A DNA stretch of 64,000 nucleotides from Brachynemurus nebulosus (taxonomy: Eukaryota; Arthropoda; Insecta; Neuroptera; Myrmeleontidae). The notes under the pieces are model-generated. The model made no database searches. It was not told where the DNA came from and saw nothing but the letters and a program-made list of their open reading frames with translations. This document shows, piece after piece, positions 48,163-60,339 of the stretch. Location of the stretch: the NCBI GenBank assembly GCA_035578155.1, contig JAPWDM010000020.1:7918055-7982054 (forward strand), written 5' to 3'. Both the position numbers and the translations under genes were made by a program. Position 1 is the stretch's first letter. Every line of letters begins with the position of its first letter.

Positions 48163-49345
48163 CTCATGTCACAATGTACGGCTAGGTGAACCGATTTTGA
48201 ACAAATTTGGTAACTATCTCCTCTAATTTGGTCCAACTTAAAAGATCGGATAATTTTTATGGCAAAATTTTTAGTCTAACTGTAGAAATTTGCGAAAAAC
48301 CGCAAAATATCAATTTTTTATTTTTTATTACTGTATACATATATCTCTGGAAAAATTTATAAAAAAATTATACAAATTAATTTGTTGCTAAGCATTTGGA
48401 GGAAAATAGTTTTGGAATTTTTGTATTTTTGTAAGTATTAATAAGTATTTCTATAGATACCACCAATAATATTTTTACCTATGACTGCTATAAAATTACT
48501 TATCTACTGTGCAAAATACTATTTGTATCCTATAGTGAAATAACTGGATTGTCCAGTTATCATAAATTGGCATTTTTGCTGCTTTCAGCAAATTCCATAC
48601 ATATGAAAATTAGATATGCTATAAAAATTTGAATATGACTTGAAAATATGAAAATATGAATAATACTTTAGAGTCATCGAGCGAGCGAAGCGAAGCACAT
48701 AAGGAACTGATTTTGTACAAAATTTCAGAATATTAAATTTAAATGAACGTGTGGTCACATTGTCCGTCAATTACACCAATAGGGCGCAAATTAAAAAGCT
48801 GAATAAATTTGACAATTTTTACTTAAGTACTGTTGAGATCTCTGTGAAAAATGAAGGTGGCGTTAAAATAGTTTCCCATGGCCTTGGTAACTTGAAGGGT
48901 CTAAAATAAAAACAATTCTAAAACTGCTGGTATAGGAACCCACACTAAGTTCTTACGGTGCGGAAATTAGCCATTCTAATAAAATATGAAGATAGTTATT
49001 TTAGAGTCATTGGGCGAGCAGAGTCAAGCGCTATAAATAATCGATTTTGGACAGAATTTTGGAATATATGATTGAATGACCTATAAATTTTATCTATAAT
49101 TTAATCTAACTTCATTTGTCATCTAGGTTGTGTAGACACCTGGTAGATGGCGCTGTGTTTCGATTTCTAGATTATACATTCTATTCCACGTCATATTTGT
49201 TTATGTTCACGATGTCAAGGATTTTTATAATTTTACTGTGTATTGTGTTATAATTGTGCAGTGTTTCGTTTGAAATGATAAAAAAAAAATTAATTCAGTC
49301 AATTATAACTATCTAGCCACAGCAACGCGTGGCCGGGTCAGCTAG
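48078..49345 (+). mobile_element. Helitron-like unit, begins with expanded (TA)n
   Basis: It starts near AATCTATATA (TC followed by TA repeats, 48078-48158). The 3' end ACGCGTGGCCGGGTCAGCTAG lies before T at 49346, a typical CTAG|T terminus. Internal text 48590-48800 is shared, inverted, with 23450-23600. Confidence 0.5.
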
Positions 49346-49363
49346 TAATTTACATATTATTAA

Positions 49364-50597
49364 TCTATATATACGTATATAAAAGCGAAATACCATTCAC
49401 TCACTCACATATCAAGAATTCTCCAGAATTATAACACATTCAAACGCAAAATTTGGTACGTAGTTCGCTGTTGTATCGTCGGCGCGCTCGCTAAGAAAGG
49501 GCTTTGCAAAACTTTTAGTCTAACCGTTGAAATTTACGAAAAACCGAAAAATGTCAATTTTTTATTACTGTATACAGATATCTATGGATAAATTTATAAA
49601 AAAATCCTGAAAATTAATTAGTTACTAAGTATTTGGAGAAAAATGATTTTGGAATTTTTTTGTCATTGTAATTATACGTGTCTCTTATCGATATTTAATA
49701 TCTAAATGTTTTTGATTGGTTTTTAATTAACTCTCTTGTTTACTTATTTATTTATTATTCCCAGTAAACAGTATATAGAAAAATCTTAAAAAATGTGTAA
49801 TATTTTTGTTTGTTAAAGTTTAATGTTATTTTTAATAAAATAAACGATGAATATGTTCAAAATTTATGGATTTGGAATAATTCATTCCCTTTAAACAAAT
49901 CGAGGTATGCTATAAGAAATTAAAATTGTCTCCGAGTCTTGAGGCCCCCCAAAAATTGTAATTAAACGGTTACATGTTAGATCAAATATTACTGAAACGT
50001 TTTTAAAATCTCAGAATACATAAACGTGAGCTTAAAGTAGTTCCCCCGGAGTTTGGATCAATAAAAATTACTCAGAACTAAATGACCAAAGGTACTCCAC
50101 TCTTAAAAATCAGAATAGGTAGGTATGGTTGTCCACAGAGAAGTCACAAGCTGTTAAAATTAAATATACTTCTGAACTAACCCTCTAGACGACTATTTTA
50201 GAGTCGTTTGACGATCAGAGTAACCGGTCTCAAAAATTCACTAGTGGAGAAGTGATACCCTGTATTCTGATATAGATTATGCTGAAGTAAATGGCTGGAA
50301 GAATCTCTACCAGATTTTGCTGAAAAATGAAAATTAAAATTTCTTTCTGAGATCCTGGACGAAAAGATAGAAATACTTCTAAAACGACTGGTACGGATAT
50401 CTACATGACGGTGCAGAAATTGGCGATACTATCGAAATATGAGGATGGTTACTTTAGGGTCGTTTGACGAGCGGAGCCAGGTAAAATAAATAAGTAATTT
50501 TGTACAGTGTTTCCGATTATCTAATTTAAAATTCACTTAATAATTTAACCCATAATTCAGATAATTTTACGCGGAAGAAACCGTGGGCAGCAGCTGG
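49364..50597 (+). mobile_element. Helitron-like non-autonomous element with both ends
   Basis: The 5' end TCTATATATACG..TATAAAAGCGAAATACC follows an A. The 3' end GTGGGCAGCAGCTGG precedes a T. Both termini (TC..CTRR) and the A/T insertion context fit Helitrons. It has no coding capacity for a Rep/helicase. Another unit's 5' end starts immediately at 50598. Confidence 0.7.
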
Positions 50598-50825
50598 TCT
50601 GTATATATAAAAGCGAAATACCACTCACTAAATCACCTATCATGAAATCTCCAGAATTATAACATATACAAACGTAAAATTTGGTACATAGGTCCCTGTT
50701 GGATCGTAGGAGCTCGCTAATAAACGGTTTTGAAAAATTTTTAGTCTAATAATAGAAATTTACGAAAAACCGCAAAATGTCAATTTTTTATTGCTGTATA
50801 CAGATATCTATGGATAAATGGACAC
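50598..50825 (+). mobile_element. Truncated Helitron-like 5' end, head-to-tail with the previous unit
   Basis: TCTGTATATATAAAAGCG, then AAATACCACTCACTAAATCACC, repeats the start of the previous unit. Similarity continues to about the CAGATATCTATGGATAAAT segment (~50820) and then stops. Confidence 0.65.
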
Positions 50826-51770
50826 GTTATGTATTAATATAGAAATGGATCTGTTACTACCATTATGTAAATCTGTTCCTGATGGCAGAAACGGTGAAAA
50901 AGTGTAAATACAAGTGCCAAATGCCACATATAACATTTAGATTTGTGGACAATATTTTATTTAAGATAAATGACTATATAACTGTTCTGTATGATTCTCG
51001 CCTTAATTGTATTGAAAATAAATGATCACTGTTTCGATTTTATAAATTGTTAACGTTTAGTTCTTTTAGATCGTTCCTATCATTACCTTTTTGAATGAAA
51101 ATAAATTTATGCATGTTATTTAACTATAAACACTAGTAGAACAATATTTAAATAGATTAACCAAAAGTAACTTGCAATGAAAATGATTCCTTTTTTAAAT
51201 GGTCCAGTTTGATTTATCGATATAAAATACAAAGAACGAACAATCCAAAAAGCATTTATTTAAACAGTACGTAAGAAAACTAAGAGCACTCAAAAAACTG
51301 TTTTAAAATTTCGACAACAATGGTAGGAATAAATAAACAATATTTCTTATGTAGTATTTTCATACAATAGTAAATATGAAGTAGAATTAATTTATTTAAT
51401 TTAATTATTAAATTGTACTGTTTGTTGTATTGTTTTATACATAGTACTAGATTTTGTTTAAGCAATGTTTCCCAACTACCGGTCCACAAAAGTATCTCAC
51501 CGGTCTGCTGAAAGATGTGTGAATTAAAATGAATTACAAAAATACTTATAATTTTCATTTTTTCTTTAAGAATGAGAAAATGGCGAGGCTAGATTTATTA
51601 AAAAAAAATTGTTGGCAGTAAAACACATGATCTTCTGCGGAGCTGCCCAGGCCTCATTTTCGGCAGTGGCTGGGGCGGCTACCAGCAGAAAAAACAATAG
51701 GCTCGCAAGTAACAAGTAAGTATGATTTCTTTTTTACAAGTGAACATTAAACATAATAAAAAACATGGGA
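50826..51770. other. Unassigned AT-rich DNA
   Basis: No gene, satellite or inverted repeat is evident. The minus frame at 51280-51558 has no support. Confidence 0.5.
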
Positions 51771-52497
51771 TCGTTGCTTTGTTACTTTTCACAACAAAAT
51801 CGTAGAAAAAACACGAGCCGACTTTCGGCTTTTACGCCAAAATCAGGTGAAAAACATAACTAAAAATTGTTCTTTTAGGCGAAAACTATTTATAATATAA
51901 ATTGAAGTAAATAATGTATTGGTGGGGGATGTTAGAGATAGAGGCAGATATAATCACATCAAACAGATGTAAGGGGAACTCCCAAGTTGACCAATTTTTG
52001 ATAAAACTAAAATTTTTTGTATTATTTGGAAAGGTACCTACAACGAATTTTATTTTAAACCGGTGTAATATCTTTAAAATGACTAGAGTACGTTGGGGAA
52101 AAACCAGACACGTGAAACAGCGGTGAACGATAATTACAAGAAATAAAGAATAAAATATACAGGTATCGGTCTGTATTAATTTGTCAAGATAGAGACATGT
52201 ATTGATTTACACGAAAGGTTACACCCACCAGGTAGATGCTTTTGTTAAACTAAAAGGATTGTTAAATGATGTAAAACCAAAATATTGCATAAAGACTATT
52301 TAAATACTAATTACCAGGAAACTATAAAATTTTTAAAATTGGTACCTATCAGCTAAACTATTCGAAAACAAAAGGTGAGATGCACCGTGTTATAGATTTA
52401 ATAAAGGCGATTTGTTTAGATCAATTTGGCCATTTAAGATGACGTGGTTTGGGTCTTTGTTCAATTTATTGATTTCCAGAGCTTTAAAAAGTTCCCC
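51771..52497 (-). mobile_element. Second Penelope-like copy, 5'-truncated
   Basis: On the minus strand it matches 31050-31710. It starts in the last codons of the endonuclease (ALEINKLNKDPNHVIL), stops near 52396 and continues through the 3' region to CAAAGCAACGATCCC. Only ~30 codons remain. Confidence 0.75.
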
Positions 52498-52694
52498 TTA
52501 CATCTGTTTGAGGTGATTATATCTGCCTCTATCTCTAACATCCCCCACCAATACATTATTTACTTCAATTTATATTATAAATAGTTTTCGCCTAAAAGAA
52601 CAATTTTTAGTTATGTTTTTCACCTGATGATGGTGTAAAAGCCGAAAGTCAACTCGTGTTTTTTCTACGATTTTGTTGTGAAAAGTAACAAAGC
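52498..52694 (+). repeat. Inverted pseudo-LTR of the second Penelope-like copy
   Basis: It is the reverse complement of 51771-51970: ATCTGCCTCTATCTCTAACA and GGTGTAAAAGCCGAAAGTC on opposite strands. Penelope-like insertions often carry a second terminal segment in inverted orientation at their 5' side. Confidence 0.7.
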
Positions 52695-52769
52695 AACGGT
52701 TCCATGTTTTAATATGGATTTTCACAATGTAAACCTATCTAATATTAATTATTAAACATAATGTCGCGG

Positions 52770-53240
52770 CTAGTAGGGTACTCTACAAGAGGATCTCTTC
52801 TGGTCGCGTTGATATTTGTCTAATACAAGAACGCTGTTTGCAGGGGAATGTATTAAGAGACTTGATGCCCCTAGGTTTACTTTATTCTGCAGTGGTGCCA
52901 CAGAAAAAGCCAGGGCCTGCATATTGATAAAGAATGTAAACACATGGTCGTTGCCGAATTTTCTCTTAAGAGACTTGGTAGCGGTACTAGTGAAATACAA
53001 AGAGGGAGATACTGAAAGGAAACTTGTTGTCTGCTCAGCATATTTCCCTTATGATTGCGAGATTCCTCCGCCTACGAAAGAATTCGAGGAGATCATCAAT
53101 TTTTGTAGAAATGAGGGATTCGAACTAGTGATCGGGTGTGACGCCAATACCCATATTCGACTATGGGGTGGCACCGATACGAATCGCCGAGGAGAGTCGT
53201 TCCTCGAATTTCTTAACGAATTTAGAAATCCTGAATAAAG
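52770..53240 (+). pseudogene. Endonuclease domain of the non-LTR element
   Basis: An early piece reads GRVDICLIQE, the first catalytic Glu motif. After a shift near 52840, the frame from 52816 is open to 53238 and contains LVVCSAYFPYD, then LVIGCDANTHIRLWGGTDTN and RRGESFLEFL. These are standard endonuclease motifs (D-x-N with the following His/Trp). Right after FLEFLN the frame shifts, and LNKGNEPTFCNSIRREVIDI continues at 53238-53300. Confidence 0.8.
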
Positions 53241-53859
53241 GCAACGAACCCACCTTCTGCAATAGCATTAGACGGGAAGTCATAGATATTACACTGAGAT
53301 CAATGACTATCCTGGGGAAGATAGAATACTGGAGGGTCCGAACTGAACCCTCTCTTTCAGAGGCACGTCGAATCCACGATACGGGGAATACTACCGGACC
53401 TTCCATACAGGGACCCGAGGAGAACCAAGTGGGTATTTTTACAGGGGACAACTGGGGTGGAGACTGAGTAATGTGCCCTTGAGTGAACTTAACTCTATGG
53501 AGGACTTGGAAATTGTAATTGTGTACCTCAATAAAGCTATCCAGCCTTCTATGAGGATAACTGCCCGCAAGTCAAAAGCAGGGCAGATGAAAAACTACGA
53601 TGGAGCCCAAGGCTGTAGCTCGTAAGAAAGGACACAAGGAGGCTCTATAACAGAGCCAAGTTAAAGAATGACCTCGAAAGCTGGAATTGTTATCGGGAGA
53701 GCCAGCGCAGGTATAAGACGGAAATAATAAAGGCCTTAAGAATATCGTGGAGAGCCTTTTGTGAAAGTATTAATGATGTCCCTGCGCTTTCTTACATAGA
53801 GTTCTGACACGGAACTCTAAGGCAAAACTAGGGACACTCTTAACACCGTCTGGGGCAAC

Positions 53860-55210
53860 AACTATGATCATACACAACTCAGAACTAGAGACCCTTGAGC
53901 TCCTGCTAGGAACTCACTTACCGAAATCCGAAATTTGTGAAGAAACAACACCGCAGGCGGCTACCCACATTCCCAAAAAACGGGACTGGAAAGTGGCTGC
54001 CAGTGTAGTAACATACAATAGAGTACAGTGGGCAATCAACACGTTTGCCTCTTACAAGAGTCCGAGTTTGGATGGAGTATTCCCTGCCTTGCTGCAGCAG
54101 GAGAATTGCTTATCCCGTACCTGATTAAAATCTTTAGGTTATGTTTGGCCATGGGATACGTCCATTCTACATGGCGTATCGCCAGGGTAGTGTTTATTCC
54201 AAAACCGGGAAGGAATTCTTATATCCGACCCAAGAACTTTCGTCCCATCTGCCTGACATCATTTCTACTAAAATCACTGGAAAGGCTGGTGGACAGGTAC
54301 ATTAGGAATAATGCACTGAAGGTACAGGCCGTTACACCTTTATCAGTACGCATATCAAGCGGAAAAGTCAGTTGAGGCAGCTCTGCATCAACTGGAGAAG
54401 ACGCTGGATCAGAAGGAACTAGTCATGTCCACGGTTTTGGACATAGAAAGTGCATTTAACTTCACTTTTTTTCACTCTATTCATAGAGGACTGAGTCAAC
54501 GTGGGATCGATGATACAACGACTCGTTGGATAATGACCTCTCTTGAAGGACGGCAGGCAATCGCTAATTACAACTGAACTCTAAGGCTAAATACACCAAG
54601 AGACTGTCCGCAGTAGGGGTCCTTTTTCCGCTGCTTTGACGCCTGGTGCTAGACGAACTAATCGCTACGATCAATAGCAGAGGCATATACGTGCAGGGAT
54701 ATGCCGACGATATACGCATTATTTCTGTGGGTCGGTTCCTGACACAGTGTCTGGGCTCATGGAAAAAGCTCTTGACACTGTGGAATGTTGGTGTAAGCAG
54801 GTCGATCTAAGGCCTTGTTGTGTTTACGAGGAAGAGGAGGCTTGATGGTATATTAGGGCCACTCTTCTTTGGGAAACGGCTGACTTTTCCGGGATTGGTC
54901 AAGTATCTGGTGACCCTCGATGCTCGACTGACCTGGAAGGAGCATATAGAATACAAGGTGGCTAAAGCCTGCAATACCCTATGAGCCGTAGGGTCTAGAT
55001 GGAGTCTTAAACCAAAGATGGCTTATTGGCTCTATACAACAATTGTCAGGCCATCGCTTACCTTTACCTCTTTGATCTGATGGCCTGGCACTAAAACTGC
55101 CACTGCTAGGACAAAGTTGAATAAAATCCAACGTCTAGTGTGTTTGGGTGTTACGGTGGCTATTCGTACAACACCCCTGGTCTGGTGGAAGCGCTGATAG
55201 GACTGTATTC
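53860..55210 (+). pseudogene. Reverse transcriptase region of the non-LTR element
   Basis: Pieces in alternating frames give SYKSPSLDGVFPALLQ, LIPYLIKIFRLCLAMGYVHS and WRIARVVFIPKPGR, then NFRPICLTSFLLKSLERLVD, AYQAEKSVEAALHQLE and VLDIESAF. The catalytic YADD-like box YADDI lies at 54700-54714. Stops and indels are frequent (for example near 54110, 54340, 54575 and 54640), so it cannot be translated. Confidence 0.85.
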
Positions 55211-55389
55211 CCTTCATTTAGAAGTGCAGAAGTAGGCCAGATTAAGTGTCCACAGACTTTGAAGTAACGGGTGTTGGTCATTTAAACATCCTGAAAAGGG
55301 GCATTCAGCCGTTCTATTCAGACTTCAGGAATCTCTTGCCATCACTAAAATGACGAGTGACTTAATGAGGCACGTATTCAACTTGGATC

Positions 55390-56120
55390 ACAAATATAAT
55401 GTGGTCATTCCATCTACGGAGGGATGGGAAGTGCTCTCTCAACAGCCGTTAAGGGATTGGTCTGGTTCACAGATGGGTTCAAGATGGTAGAGGGTACAGG
55501 GGCAGGCATTTTCAGACCTCGAACACGACTGACACCCTCTAGGAAAAGAGTCAACAGTTTTCCAAGCGGAAGTGTTTGCAATCTCCGCCTGTGCAAAATG
55601 GATACATAGTAGACCTGACTGGAAGGGACACTGCGTAAGCATTTGCTCGGATAGATAGGCCAAACTGTTAAGTGAGCTATGAACGACTGGGCTGCAAGAC
55701 AACATGCCCATCTCTGGAAAGTATGTACAACGGTTAGACAGGCCCGTGAACTTAGAGCCTGCCCAGTCCAAAACGAAGTAAAGAATTGCTATCACTGACT
55801 AGGGTACAGTTAAGCCGTTTAACAGGTTTGCTTACTCTCAATAAGCATCTTTTTATCATGGGACTAGTAGAGGGTCCTCTGTGCCACTGGTGCGGCTCAG
55901 AGGATGAATCTTCGTCCATGTTCTATGTTCATCCGAGGCTTTGTACTCTCTGAGACACGAGTGTCTAGGATCTCCTTCAGTGAGTTCCGAGGCACATGAT
56001 AGCACACGGCTAACATAATACGGCACCGTCTTTTTGTCTGGAAAAAAGAAAATGGCGGGACTAACTTGATGGGAACACATAGTCAACTCAATGTTCGGAA
56101 AACGACATTTCATATCTACA
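55390..56120 (+). pseudogene. RNase H and C-terminal part of the non-LTR element
   Basis: WFTDGFKMVEGTGAGIF at 55460-55510 is the RNase H start (TDGS-like with Phe for Ser). FQAEVFAISACAKWI and a VSICSD-like segment follow in another frame. The C-terminus has LCHWCGSEDE-like and HVLCSSEALYSLRH pieces of a Cys/His motif. Several stops are present. Confidence 0.75.
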
Positions 56121-56480
56121 ACTGCCTAAATGTTTTCCCAAATAATGGCGAAAATGATTTCATAATAGAGTAATTCTATTTAAGATTAAAGAATGGCTTT
56201 TAAATACTTATTTGAGTTACATGGTAGACCAAGTGGTCAGGAAACGACATTTCATATTACACAACCAAATGTTATTTCAATTATTGGCGAAAATATATCC
56301 AGGATACAATTCCACTTAAGATTAAAGAATGGCTTTTAAACATTTTTCTATTGCTTAAAAAAGTGTTGATATTTATCTGAATTACGTGGTAGACCAAGTG
56401 ATCGGAAAACGACATTACATATTACACATCATTAACCAAATGTTGTGCCAACTAATAGCGAAAAGTGATTTCGTTAGATA
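56085..56480 (+). repeat. 3' UTR repeats of the non-LTR element, ~140-165 bp
   Basis: AAAACGACATTTCATAT-like starts at ~56097, 56239 and 56406 are each followed by AACCAAATGTT and a GGCGAAAAT segment, and the first two also by GATTAAAGAATGGCTTTTAA. Confidence 0.75.
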
Positions 56481-57142
56481 TATGTTGACAAATTCATGGA
56501 GCTCAGTTTATGTCTTGACAAACCACACGAAATGGGACTAGGCGATCAAAAATCATACCTTTAGCTACCTAAATAAGTTACATCAAAGTAATTGTAAAGT
56601 TGTTTTGTGTTGAATCTCTGGACACCGTGGAGCTGAAAGCAACAATAAAGTCGCCAATTTAAAATAAAATTCAGTCAAAAAAAAAAAAAATCAAAATACA
56701 TAAAACAAGATGCTAAACCATGGATTACCTCAGAAAAGAATATTTAAAGAAATGAAATTATCATTATCCGTCTAAGAATTGTACATTTACACATTACTCC
56801 CTCATTCATCCATGAAAGAACTAACCCACCTATATATAAAGCATGCAACACACCTGTCACCATACAAAACATATTGCTATCAACTGTAACAAATAGAATG
56901 TCATAAGTTAAACCTACCAAATAGTATGTACACAGAAAATTTTAGTCAGTAACTAGCTACTAAACTAATTTGGACAAAACAGAAATATTTGAACTACCTC
57001 TATACCTGTGAAAGTTTATATTTAACTTGACAAGCCATCAGTTCCAGAATACATCTGTACACCGGATCATCTCCATAAATATCTATACTAATTGCCAATG
57101 AAAGTGAATATCTCAAAAAGTGTAAAGATGTCAAAATGTTAC
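56481..57142. other. Unassigned AT-rich DNA
   Basis: A 13-base A run near 56678 could be the poly(A) end of the preceding element. No gene is seen. Confidence 0.45.
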
Positions 57143-57333
57143 GGGGGACCACTAGTGTGACGTTTTCAAAAAATTGTAAAAAATTTTTTTGCATGTTTTG
57201 ATAGTCTATACCTTTAAAAATAACATATTAAAATTTCAAGTACATATCTCGAATAGTTTTTGAATTAGTAGTTTTCTTTAAAAAAATTCCCAAAAATCAC
57301 CTTTTTTTAAGGCGGTCACACTGGTGGTCCCCC
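57143..57333. mobile_element. ~190-bp MITE with short TIRs
   Basis: GGGGGACCACTAGTGTGAC at the left is mirrored by GTCACACTGGTGGTCCCCC at the right. TTA lies next to both ends (one base offset on the left), a PIF/Harbinger-like target. Assignment to that superfamily is inference. Confidence 0.65.
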
Positions 57334-58335
57334 TTAACCAAGCTTATAGATAACCAAAAATTAAGTATTATTCACATCCTATGTATACTTTGCCCATCAA
57401 TATTTGGGATTACTTTTTGGCAGGTTGTTATTAGTGACCATAAACTTTTAAAAAGTTACCTAAATTATTTTATTACTTGCAACAAATATTACCTTGTGTT
57501 CAGTCTAATTGTATTTAAATATATTACCTGTTTTACGTGTGATGGTTTCTTTCAGCACTTACCTTATAAATAATTAGATAACTTGCTGCGAACAATACTA
57601 GGTACTGATTATTGCCGCATTTGAAAAGTTATCTCATTTATGTATGATCATATTCTACTTATGTGTTAAAGTCTTGTAACGAATTAAAGTCTTTTGGATA
57701 ATTTTTTTTGACTTAAATGGTTCACTATAAGCGTGGTGTGACTTACCATTGGACAGCTTACCCTACTTATAAGGAACACGCATCGAATATTCCACAAATA
57801 AGTCAGCTCTAGTCATCCTTAAAAATTTTTATTTCAAATATATCCTTATTTTTTTGTTATTATTACTATTTATGGATACATTTTCTATAAATTTATTGTA
57901 TAATATAAAATGTATTTTTGCCTTTCAGTTGATATCTGTCACGATTTTGAATGACGAAGTGTGAAGATTTATCCAGCTGTATAAAAATATTGAAATTGTT
58001 CAAAACTTCGAATAGATCTGAAAAATTAAATACAAAGATTTTTCAAATATCGAAAATTCTATCCAATGAATACACACGTCATATACATAATAGGCATGGT
58101 ATAACAAGTTATGAAATTTTGAATGATATATCTCATAATACTCAATAAAATATACAGTATTATTAGTATTTCACTTATTTCACATATATTCACAGTAGAA
58201 TGATCAACGTTTACTTTTTTGTATGAATAAGGCTTGATACCTATTTCATTTTCGTGTTGTCCAACATAATGACCGGCAAAATATAAGAGTTTTTACTTTC
58301 TCACTTTTTCATCAAAAAATAAATAAATGAATAAA
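57334..58335. other. Unassigned AT-rich DNA
   Basis: The 65-codon plus frame at 57951-58148 has no domain support. No repeats are seen. Confidence 0.45.
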
Positions 58336-58460
58336 TTACGTGAGCCGACTTTCGGTTTTTACACCATCTTCAATAGAATTCGTCGTAAACAGTGTGTATG
58401 TTGTTGTACACAATTATTGAATACGTTCCGAAGATGGTGTAAAATTGCCAGATCCGGTTT
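58336..58460. repeat. Penelope-like 3' region relic, inverted pair
   Basis: CGTGAGCCGACTTTCGGTTT followed by TTACACCATCTTC is mirrored by GAAGATGGTGTAAAA ~70 bp later. The text matches the conserved Penelope-like 3' motif but is heavily decayed. Confidence 0.45.
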
Positions 58461-58844
58461 TCAGGATTGCAATCCCGATTGACAGACAATTTTGACCACA
58501 CATTCAATTAAACTTGATAGGTCAATTTCGACCTCACTTTACTTGTAAATCAGATATTCTGAAATTCCTTACAAATTCAGTTTCTTATAGTGCTTCACTT
58601 CAAACGCGTAAAAATTTTAAAGTACCTATATATTCATATTTACACTCAGGGCCCGATTAACCACTAGGCCTACTTAGGCCATGGCCCAGGAGCGACAAGA
58701 ATTTAAGGCCGGCAAATTTTTAGAAAAGGGTGGTAAAAAGTTTTTTTTTGCTCGTCAGTAAGATTTTTTCTTTTTAATCAAAAGTCGGCGCGAGTAGCAG
58801 AGCTGTAAGAGTTTTGTGACCCAATAAACCCCAATTTTGTGCAC

Positions 58845-60245
58845 ACCATTTTGACCTTTGATCCGGCACGTATCGAGTACATATATTTAAACTTTGTTGT
58901 TGACATTCGACTCCAACACTCGCTCATACTGTTGGTGAAATTCTTAAGAGATGAGTCATCACATCAACAACCACACAAGTAGTTAACCCATTATGCGTCA
59001 TCACAATTTGTTCATCACGATTTTGATTTGTGTTAACCCATTACCCACCAACGTAACGTAGTTTTTGAATTCAAACCTAACGCACGCACAGACTGAATTT
59101 TAGTATACGACGCATGCGCCGACAGAATTTTAGTACACAACGGATGCGCAGACTGAATTTTAAGCCATAAATTGAGAGCTGGGGTATACTGCCGCCTCAA
59201 AAATGTGGGGGATACCCTGACGCGGGAGTGACGCCAAACTTTCGACACCGTACTGTACTTGAATTTTTGGTATACCGCCGTATCAAAAGTGTGGACCCCC
59301 TGACCAAAAAGGTGTCCGATCACTTTTTGAAGCGTACTGTGTTTTTTTGTGTACGTGCAAATCTTGGCCTTTAACCTCGCTTAATTGCGTCATCTTGAAC
59401 GAAAATTTGACTCGGCCGCCAACGATAAATTTTGTGGGGGTACTCTATCGAATGCTGGACATTGATTAAGATTTTAAAACTAGCTTCGGACTCTGGGGTC
59501 AAAATTTCTGACCGCAACTGTACTACCGAAAATCGGGTGTCGACTGTATCTCAGGGGAATTTTTTGTATGTGTATTTAACTTTTGGAAATCTTTTTAGTT
59601 CCAGGAATTTTTATCAATTCAAAAATAAACAAACAACCAATATCTAAATGTTTATTTTAACTGAATTATGATCATATGACTCATACAAGGGAATTTTTTA
59701 GTATAAGAATAACGACGTCATGGAATATTAATGAATAAAGAAATTGTTAAGTAAAAAAGTATCACCCATTATAACCCTTATGCAAGAAATTATGTATTGT
59801 GAGTTTTAATATTTTAAAATTTAACCTACAACGAAAATTTTTAGTTAGTTAACAAAAGTTCTGGGAGTTTTAACGAGTCAGAAAAAATATTGCTGCATAT
59901 GGTGTGCATCATTTTAGAATTTGAGTATAACACAAAACTATTTCTAGCATAATTGATAAATTAAATGAAAATTATCTGAAATAATTCAATATTTAATACA
60001 CACTTGTATATTATATTAATTTTAAATAACCTAAGAAAATGTCCATAATTTTGAATTTACCTGATAACAAATTCATACTTACAAGATTATCAAAATATTT
60101 AAAATATGATTTTAATATAGTACCAATTTAGTTTTGTGAAAAGCTTTACTGATCATTTATGCATGCAAAATTTAATCGTTTGTAAGGATACGGATTTCTG
60201 CCCGTTACTGTACCTGACAACAAATCAGGTGTTGACTGTATTTGT
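58845..60245 (+). mobile_element. Second solitary arm copy of the 10.3 kb element
   Basis: It is collinear with ~1112-2270 of the left arm, starting TTTGATCCGGCACGTA. It has GCATGCGC-type motifs (~59110), one ACCGTACTGTACTTGAATTT unit and the ATTTCTGACCGC..CTGTACTACCG segment. The part that would contain the genes is missing. Confidence 0.75.
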
Positions 60246-60339
60246 ACGAAATTTATTTTAGTAAGTATATATTAAACAAAAGATAGTAAAATTTTTAAAC
60301 AATTAATTAAGATGATCTACGTGACACTTTTTATAAATG

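Larger units (their letters stand above)
52745..56165 (+). mobile_element. Decayed non-LTR retrotransposon (EN-RT-RNase H)
   Basis: Coding order is AP-type endonuclease, reverse transcriptase, RNase H and a C-terminal Cys/His region, with many stops and shifts. It is 5'-truncated within or just before the endonuclease. RNase H presence points to the I/LOA-like group rather than Jockey proper. 3' repeats follow. Its GC content is clearly higher than its surroundings. Confidence 0.85.

Noticed and set aside
58650..58720. GGGCCCGATTAACCACTAGGCC segment as a tRNA-derived SINE
   Set aside because: It resembles a dispersed repeat, but A and B boxes and a poly(A) end could not be found.
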